Source of the DNA: Lenzites betulinus
Lineage: Eukaryota; Basidiomycota; Agaricomycetes; Polyporales; Polyporaceae
Length of the DNA: 64,000 nt
Direction of reading: 5' to 3'
NCBI GenBank assembly: GCA_022264855.1
Contig: JABYQU010000004.1
Coordinates: forward strand, 496,001-560,000
The translations under genes were made by a program, and so were the position numbers. The notes beneath the pieces are model-generated. The model did no database searches and had not been told where the DNA came from. It was given only the letters and a program-made list of their open reading frames with translations. Below are positions 57,732-64,000 of the stretch, piece after piece (the first letter of the stretch is position 1; each line of letters begins with the position of its first letter).

Positions 57732-59160
57732 GTCTTGGGCGGTCTTATTGCTTAGAGTCTATACGTCTCCTGGATGCTGGTGGTACGAAACAAGTCGTAG
57801 ATGAAAAATAACGCGGACGGTGCGCTTGTGTGGCGGCGTGCGGCGGCCACAACGCGCGCGCCGCTAGACGCCCAGCTTCCCGGACGGCGGACGCGCCTCG
57901 CATCCGGGCGTCTCGCGCGCGACGCGTCCCGTTATGGCAAGTGAGTAGGATCGCCATCTCGGTAGAAGGCGAATATGCCATGCTCGGTTTTGAACACTCC
58001 ATCGATAATAAGCTAGGCTGCATTTTTGTGCATCTGCATGTCTGGGATGTCAGCCTGCGTAAGACCAGCAGCCCCCGACTGTCCATTTCCCTCAAAGGCT
58101 ACTTGTCAGCCAGGGTCGCATTAGTTAGTACTGGCGTCCATGGAACAGTAGCGCCCCGCGCGGCATATGTCTTCCATCCTCTCGGATGTCTTTTCCGAAA
58201 GTTCATAACATCTACATTACGCAGCGGTTGAGCCAACCAAATTTAGCCATCCAGGGACACCGATCCGCAATCACCGCGAATACCCCCTCGCCGGTGTACG
58301 TGAGCGTACATTACACACCGTGCAAACTCACACGACCCAATCAACCACCCGAGCAATATTGTTGGTGCGCTGTTTCAGTCTGCGGGAAGGTGGGTACATA
58401 GATCTCCGATCCTGCATGCCGTATGCTAGCTCCAGCACAGCTCTGGTGGTACTCCACCTCGATGTGCCTGGCGACAAATGTGTACCAGCAGGGGCGGTAG
58501 GCACAAGATCGAGGGCCAGACACTGTGCAAACCTCGAACGTTGGACGATTGACCATCGTATGCTATTTGGTGTCGTCTGACGCATTAAACTCAGGCTCGG
58601 GGACACTGCGGGCGAGCGCCATGATGTGCGGACATCAATGACAGCTGCGCGGCGTGCAAGTCGCAACCACAGCATGAATCATGCGCCTCCCATCTTTGAT
58701 AACCACGTTCACGCACTAGTCTCCGGCGATAGAATTCACCTGCCGCACCCTCAGGCTGCATCGCTGGAAATTCCGCGCGTTTGACGTTCGTCGCATCCTG
58801 CACCACGGATCCGCAGCCCAGCGAGACAGCACCCATATCATCATGTCCAGTGCGGGGACGTCTCCATCCTGCGCTAGGACAAGTCAGGGAAGCGGCGTCC
58901 ACGCCTGCGTGCCTTGCGAATACGCGTGCACTGGGGCCGGGCACTACCAAATAGCACGGAGATCATGAAGCGTGCAAGTCGTCATCGCGCGCGCGCATGG
59001 CAACCCCAGGTCCCGTTCTGCGCATCCGGCCGGCGCTAGAAGCCCTCGCCCCGGTGTTCCACCCACGGTGGGTCGGATGCAGATGCGTGCGAGCAGTGTG
59101 GACGCGCGATCAGCATGGAAGGACCCATGGCAATGGTACGCGAAGCGGCATTGAAATTCA

Positions 59161-59180
59161 GAGGGGAGGGGAGGGGAGGG
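59161..59180 (+). repeat. G-rich tract with G-quadruplex pattern
   Basis: Four runs of three or four G separated by single A residues, in a row of (GAGGG/GAGGGG). This fits the classical four-run quadruplex pattern. Confidence 0.6.
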
Positions 59181-59616
59181 CTTGGGTGAGCCCATGAGCG
59201 CTGCAGTGTTCCGGGAGCAGGCGAGTGCCCTCAGAGGCCGGTTATGAGGCCGCCAAGGACTGGTTTTAATCACTCACCGCCTTTATATCTGCCAAAGTGA
59301 TACGACTTGTGTAGGACGTTGTACATTTGTCGTCCCGATCCACATGTACTCCTGGGTGTTTCCGGAGTGCGGGACCCTCGGGGGTTTGAAGCCGACAAAT
59401 CGCATTTTGGCCGACAATCTTGCCAAAAATAAGCATATCGCGAAGAGAGTTCGCTTTCCGTTTTTATGGAGTTTGGAAGGCTGTGATGCACGCGAATGGC
59501 CCGGGAAACCGTGCTCGCGTGCGCAAGCGTGTTCGCGCGCGAAGACGCGACGTCGCGGGCGGTTTCTGAAACCGAGGCGCGTTTGAGTGAGTGGTCGCGC
59601 GTGTGCGAGGACATGG

Positions 59617-59675
59617 ACGCGTCGAGGGTGCGCAAAGACGCGTCGGGGGGCTGTCGGCGGAGCGGGGAGACGCGT
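59617..59675. promoter_or_regulatory. Cluster of three ACGCGT (MCB-like) boxes
   Basis: ACGCGT occurs at 59617-59622, 59638-59643 and 59670-59675. ACGCGT is the core recognised by MBF-type (APSES) factors at G1/S genes in fungi. The next start codon is about 590 bp downstream. In GC-rich DNA the hexamer is not rare, so function is unproven. Confidence 0.3.
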
Positions 59676-60264
59676 CTGTGGCTGCAGGAACGGCGTCTGA
59701 CGCGCGACGAGAATGTATGGAGAAGCGCATCAGAGACAGGCTCCGTGCGCGATACCAGCGATACGGTCCGTGTATGCTGCGTTCCTGGGGACGCGCCGGA
59801 CCGAAGTGAGTTGCAGCGCGCGCTGGCGACGTTGCGGTTGCGTGATGGCGCAGTGAGCGGCGGTGGTGCTCGTCGAGGCACTGGCAGATCATGCGCAGAT
59901 GACAGCATGCAGACAAGGGCGGGGGACAAGGGCGAGGCGTGGTGGTCGGTCGCGACGGCGTGCGGCGTGTTGTATTCGCGGGCTATGTTCGTGCGCGTGC
60001 CGTTCCCAAGAGTGCGTAGAGGAACGTGACCCTGTGTACGGTGGGCGAGAGATGGAGGGCGACTCCAAGGGGCGAATGATGGGCTGGCGCCAAGTTCGCG
60101 GCTGTCACCCTTCACATCGGATTGCACACGTATAAATTTCGACGTCCCTCGCCGCCGCCCTCCCCGACTCCCCGTCTGCCCAGCAGCCGTCGACGTCGAC
60201 TATACCCCCCGTCTCATCGGCCCCGTCGTCCCCCTCGTCGTTCGCACCTTCCCAGACGTTCCAA

Positions 60265-61161
60265 ATGCCGTCTCTCCGCCGCACCCTGTCCTCCCCCTCC
60301 GTCAGGTCCTCCCCCTATGGCAACCCCTCCTCGTCCGCGAACACCAACGTTCGCGTGACCCGCACTGGCAACCCACAGCCCCGCAGGTCGTCGGGCTCAG
60401 ACACTGCCAACCGTCGTGTCCTCGCTGACATCGACTGGTGGCTTGTGCACGACGGCCAGCGCGACTTGGTCGCCTACCCCGCCACTGGGGACGAGGACGA
60501 GGATGATCTGGGTGCGGTAGAGAACGTGCAGGTTCGTCACGGTGTCGCGAACATCCTCCACGAGGATCCCATCGCACCCCCACCCCCTGTCGCGGTCCCA
60601 GAGGCCTTCAGCGCAGGCCCGGTCGCGAACAGCTTCGAGGATGATCTCCCCTCAAGCCCCCTATGGGACGTCTCCACGGACGACGACTCGTTTGGGCTGA
60701 GTTCACCCGAGGTCTGTTCATGACACCCTCGCACGCCACCGTCCGCAGAGAACTGACAACCAGGCACCTCGCAGCCTTTGTCTCCTTTCTCCCCCTTCGC
60801 GTCGCTCTCCCTCGGGCCGCGAACCCCTTTCCGCAGACACGCGTCTGTGTCATCTCAGTCGTCCGTCGAGAGCTCGCCAGACGACTCGCTCTTCGCGCTT
60901 CCGACGTTCATGGATGTCATTCGGAATACGCCCTCCAGTCCGGTCCACCCGCCCGCGTTCGCGCCCAGTCTTGCCCCGCGCCGGCCGTCAAATTCGCGCG
61001 CGCCATCACTTTCCGCGCGTTCCGTGAGCTATTCCGCGGTTGAGTTCCGACTGTCTACATCATCGTTTGGCGACGACCGGTTCGGTGACATGGTCCCCTC
61101 GCCCCCGCCTTTCTTCTCTAACACGATGGAAGACAGCGAGATGGACGACCTCTTCTACTGA
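60265..61161 (+). CDS. Low-complexity Ser/Pro-rich protein of unknown function
   Basis: Unrecognised 277-aa protein. Exons 60265-60711 and 60775-61161 join in phase with a 63-nt intron. The start MPSLRRTLSSPSVRSSPYG is Ser/Arg/Pro-rich with many SP sites. The middle has IDWWLVHDGQRDLVAY and an acidic run. Conserved-looking islands in the second exon are FALPTFMDVIRNTPSSP and the acidic end EDSEMDDLFY. The many SP/TP sites would suit a kinase-regulated protein; that is inference. Confidence 0.6.
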
Positions 61162-62946
61162 GGGCATGCCATGGTCCGTCTTCCGGATCTCGGTTGATGG
61201 AGAGCGTGATGTGAGACTGCAGATGAAGAAAAGGCACAGGCCACACACCTTCTTGTTTCCTCTCCTCTCCTCGTCTCATTCTATGCTCCCTCCATGGGCC
61301 TTGGGTTATCCACGCGACCTCCCAGATCACCACCCCCTCAGGTCGTTGGATCGACTGTCTCCTTCCTTGGGCACAACGGGCAGGGCCATTAAGACTGCCT
61401 CCCGTTCCACTCCCCCGACTCGCATCCCCTCATCCCCTCTTGTACGTCTCTCCCCTTCGCCATTGAGCGGGCGTCCGCGCAGGCGGGCCGCCGCGCGTGC
61501 ACCCCATCCTCTCTCTACCCCGCTCTCGAACAGTGTACTCTTGCAGCTTGTTTCACCACATCCACCTCCCCCAGGTCCACGCCCGCGCAATATAACGCCC
61601 CGTCCCACGCTCACGTCCGCGCCACGCGACGTTCATGCTTACGACCCGCCCGTCCCCGCATGGAACCCGGCCCACCCACCCGTCCTGCTCCCCTCTGGAC
61701 GCGCGCCGCCATCGCCATGCCCCCTCACCGCGCCCCGCCCCCCGATCTGTAGTTGTCTCTCCCCCGTCCGTGAATACGCGCGCCGTCTCCATTCGTTCTG
61801 AGACCGCCGCGTCGGCCGCGGGCCCCGCCCCGTGTTTGTCGTGTGTGCCTGCATCCCATCCCATCCCCCCACCTTGCGGTGGCCTGTTTCCATTCCGTGT
61901 CGTGCGTCCGGTACCAGTTCTGCCACCTCTGTAACGACTAGATATGCACTCCTCCCCTGTTTGCTGTTCGCTGTTCCGTGTCAACCCCGCCGCGAGGAGA
62001 GAGCCGAAAACGGCCCCACCCCCCGGTCTTGCTTGTGCGAGGAAGCACCTCGTGGGCCCGTCGTGCTCGCTTCGACCCGCTTGCCGAAGTCGGATTCACA
62101 CTCTCCTCATCCCCACCCTCTCCCCCCTGTGTTGTATGCGAGCGCCGTGCGTACCCCTTCGGACACGATACGCAGACCTCCTACCACCGCCTGCTGACGA
62201 CGATAATGTTTCGCGATGATGACGACGTTATTACGATGATATCCCTTCTTCCTTCCTACCTACCCTCTCCCCCTCCCCTCCCCTCCCCTTCCCTTCCCCC
62301 TCTTCTCATCATCACCTCCCATCACCCTTCTCATCCCATCCGCCGCTCCCCGCTCCCCCTTCCTGCGCTTTCACGCTTTCCCACTTTGCACCGGTTCCAC
62401 CAGTATCGCGTATCGAGTATTGAAAAGCCCTCCGTGGAGGAGGCCTATTGGCGCGGCCGTGTACGCTACATAGCTACGTACATGGCCGTCTCGCTGTCGA
62501 TGTACATACAATGGCATATGCATGCCGTGGTACTACTGCATGTGTGTAGCTCGAAGCCGGACGTCCTGCTCGCGTGAATACTGCGACTGTCGGCAATCCG
62601 TCCGTTGCGCCCCCCTGCCCGTGCAGACCAGAACGGCGGACCGAATTGTGGCAGCGATTTGCGGGTGTCTTGCGAACAACGAGCACAGCCGCGCGCGACC
62701 GGGACGTTGCTTTGGGAGGTTCGACTCGCAACTGCTTCCGGCTGCAGTCCCCGCCCCTCCGCGGGGAACGGCTCACCACATGCCCACACGCATCACAGCC
62801 TGCGCGCGCATCGCCGGGGCAAATACAACATCGTGCGTGGACGCCGAGGAGCACCCTGGAGCCCGCACCCGTACATCCACACACTACATCCACACACCCG
62901 GACTGCACGCCGCCATCGCACCTCCCGGCGCGCGACCCGCGCAGCC
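61162..62946. other. Long C/T-rich intergenic region, no supported gene
   Basis: 1.8 kb of strongly pyrimidine-rich top strand. A 253-codon frame at 61040-61801 is Pro/Ser/Arg low complexity and overlaps the end of the preceding gene in another frame, so I do not accept it. A run of CCCCT units at about 62270-62305 gives a quadruplex pattern on the minus strand. Confidence 0.5.
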
Positions 62947-64000
62947 TCACCTGTACATGCCCGCCACCATCTCCGGCCCGGTGACCTTGCTCCAGCGCGA
63001 GGGCGCGAGGGGCCCGTAGCGCGGCTCGACGCGCGGCACGCCCGCGAGCTGCGGTGGTTTCGGGGGGAGGGCGTGCACGACGGGGGGCGGGGGGAGCGTC
63101 TGCACGGGCTTGGGTGGGAGGGCGTGCGTCTTTGGCTGCGGGGGCGCGGAGCCTGTGGGCTGGCCCTGGCGCGCTTTCCAGTTGGCGCGGATGGTTTGGG
63201 AGCGGGCGAGGAGCTATGGGGGCGCAGGTGAGGGTGTCAGCGTGATAAGTACGACATGGCGAAGGGGCGGGGGAAGGGAGGAAGAGGGGACTTACGACGT
63301 CCTTCTCGATGCCGTCTGCGATACTCTTGATGATGTTGTCCACTACGGACTTGTGGTTTCCGTTCGGCTTATCACCGCGGAAGCGCATCATGCGCCAGTG
63401 CTCGCCCACCGAATCCCAGTGGACTTCTACGATACGGTCGTCAAGCTGCTCGTTGGACGTCTTCAGTCTGTGCGGGGTGGAAGCGCCGTGCGGTTAGCAC
63501 GAGGGGTGCGGGATGACATAGAGCGCCTTACTTCTCCCATTCGTCGTCGTCGACGTACATGACGTCGTAGAACTCGTACCGGGACTTTCCGTGGTCACCC
63601 CCGCACCAGACGTGCAGCTCGAAGATGGGCTTCGTCTGGAAGTCAGGCACATTAGGCTTTCCTGGCGAAGCGAGGAACCGCAGGACGAGCTTGAAGTCGA
63701 TCGAGTTTTCTGACGGAGGCTTCCACTTGAGTCTGTGATGACGACACGATCAGCTTGTGTATCTTGGACGTGCGACCACCGCTCGAAGGGGGGAGAGCAG
63801 CAGCTCACATGTTGGGATCGGTCCCAGGCGCGTATGGCGTGCTCACACAGGTGTAGACGAGGCCGTCATTGCCGTGCTGCAGGCGTGGAATATCGATATT
63901 GAACACGTCCTCCACGCGATACGAGGGCTTGACGTCCTTGACTTTAAAGCTGTGGAAGAAATAAGATGTCAAGGTTTAACATTTCCCCCATGCATCTTCC
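62947..64000 (-). CDS. CEG1: mRNA capping enzyme guanylyltransferase (alpha subunit), 3' part
   Basis: Adds GMP to the 5' diphosphate end of nascent mRNA in the nucleus. Only the C-terminal half is inside the window. Exons: 63949-63809, 63732-63532, 63467-63296 and 63213-62947; an intron runs from 63950 off the edge. Stop TGA is at 62947. The motif LKWKPPSENSIDFKL is nucleotidyltransferase motif V. Before it is DIPRLQHGNDGLVYTCVSTPY (motif IV region), and after it the OB-fold part with GKSRYEFYDVMYVDDDEWEK, EVHWDSVGEHWRMMRFRGDKPNGNH (motif VI region) and a Pro-rich tail ending VAGMYR. The KxDG active-site lysine must lie outside the window. Confidence 0.92.

Larger units (their letters stand above)
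57732..60264. other. Long intergenic region, no supported gene
   Basis: 2.5 kb of GC-rich sequence. Long frames occur on both strands (up to 285 codons around 59270-60127), but they are Arg/Ser/His-rich, overlap each other and lack splice or family support, so I treat them as GC-driven. Notable items are a G-rich tract at 59161-59180 and three ACGCGT boxes within 59 bp at 59617-59675. A GGCGCC site near 60087 lies 180 bp before the next gene. Confidence 0.5.

Noticed and set aside
59270..60127. 285-codon minus-strand open frame
   Set aside because: Ser/Arg/His-rich, overlaps a 177-codon plus-strand frame, and shows no splice pattern, motif or typical codon bias. GC-rich DNA produces such frames by chance.
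61040..61801. 253-codon plus-strand open frame
   Set aside because: Begins inside the 60265-61161 gene in another frame and is simple Pro/Ser/Arg sequence from C/T-rich DNA.
1..64000. CRISPR arrays, rRNA and tRNA genes
   Set aside because: No regularly spaced identical repeats were seen, nor any rRNA stretch or convincing tRNA cloverleaf. A tRNA scan could still find something missed by eye.

Overview
This is nuclear DNA from a filamentous basidiomycete, most likely an Agaricomycete (mushroom or polypore type). It is GC-rich and gene-dense. Almost every gene is cut by several short introns (about 48-65 nt, mostly GTRAGT...YAG), intergenic gaps are small, and the proteins are ordinary fungal housekeeping proteins plus a few basidiomycete-type unknowns. 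No bacterial operon, CRISPR array, rRNA or recognisable tRNA was seen.

Layout. 1-5034: the 3' part of fructose-1,6-bisphosphatase, a Nur1/Mug154-type nuclear-rim protein, and a single-pass membrane/coiled-coil protein. 5921-7855: a divergent pair of unrecognised genes. 8113-16910: a tight housekeeping block with the NEDD8-activating E1 subunit UBA3, the rRNA-processing factor RCL1, the TORC1/GATOR1 regulator NPR2, the spliceosome factor SLT11 and a GCIP-domain protein. 17435-24675: an aryl-alcohol-oxidase-like GMC oxidoreductase, two unrecognised proteins and a small secreted Nis1-like protein. 24676-26162: OGG1 DNA glycosylase.

26500-33450 is the mobile or accessory part. It holds a degenerate tandem repeat, an intact gene of an unassigned basidiomycete-type family, and a nearly complete Helitron whose Rep and PIF1-like helicase lie on the minus strand. 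34210-45522 returns to core genes: N-myristoyltransferase, UFD1, CCT4, an AP-4-epsilon-like adaptin and BUB2. 45712-46978 is a 1,267-bp hAT-like non-autonomous transposon with matching terminal inverted repeats and an 8-bp target duplication. 47207-57731: a mitochondrial carrier, an Rrn6-like RNA polymerase I factor, mitochondrial ribosomal protein uL3m, a secreted Ser/Thr-rich protein and guanine deaminase. 57732-64000: long non-coding stretches, one low-complexity protein, and the 3' half of the mRNA capping guanylyltransferase at the edge.

The genes do not form one pathway. They are a typical scattered eukaryotic set (gluconeogenesis, neddylation, ribosome biogenesis, splicing, TORC1 signalling, base-excision repair, protein folding, myristoylation, ERAD, vesicle traffic, mitotic exit, Pol I transcription, purine salvage, capping). 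Head-to-head pairs sharing promoters of about 110-520 bp are common (UBA3/RCL1, NPR2/SLT11, UFD1/CCT4, AP-4/BUB2, RRN6/uL3m). Several promoters carry a GGCGCC palindrome. Exon boundaries were worked out by hand from splice signals and reading phase, so coordinates are predictions.
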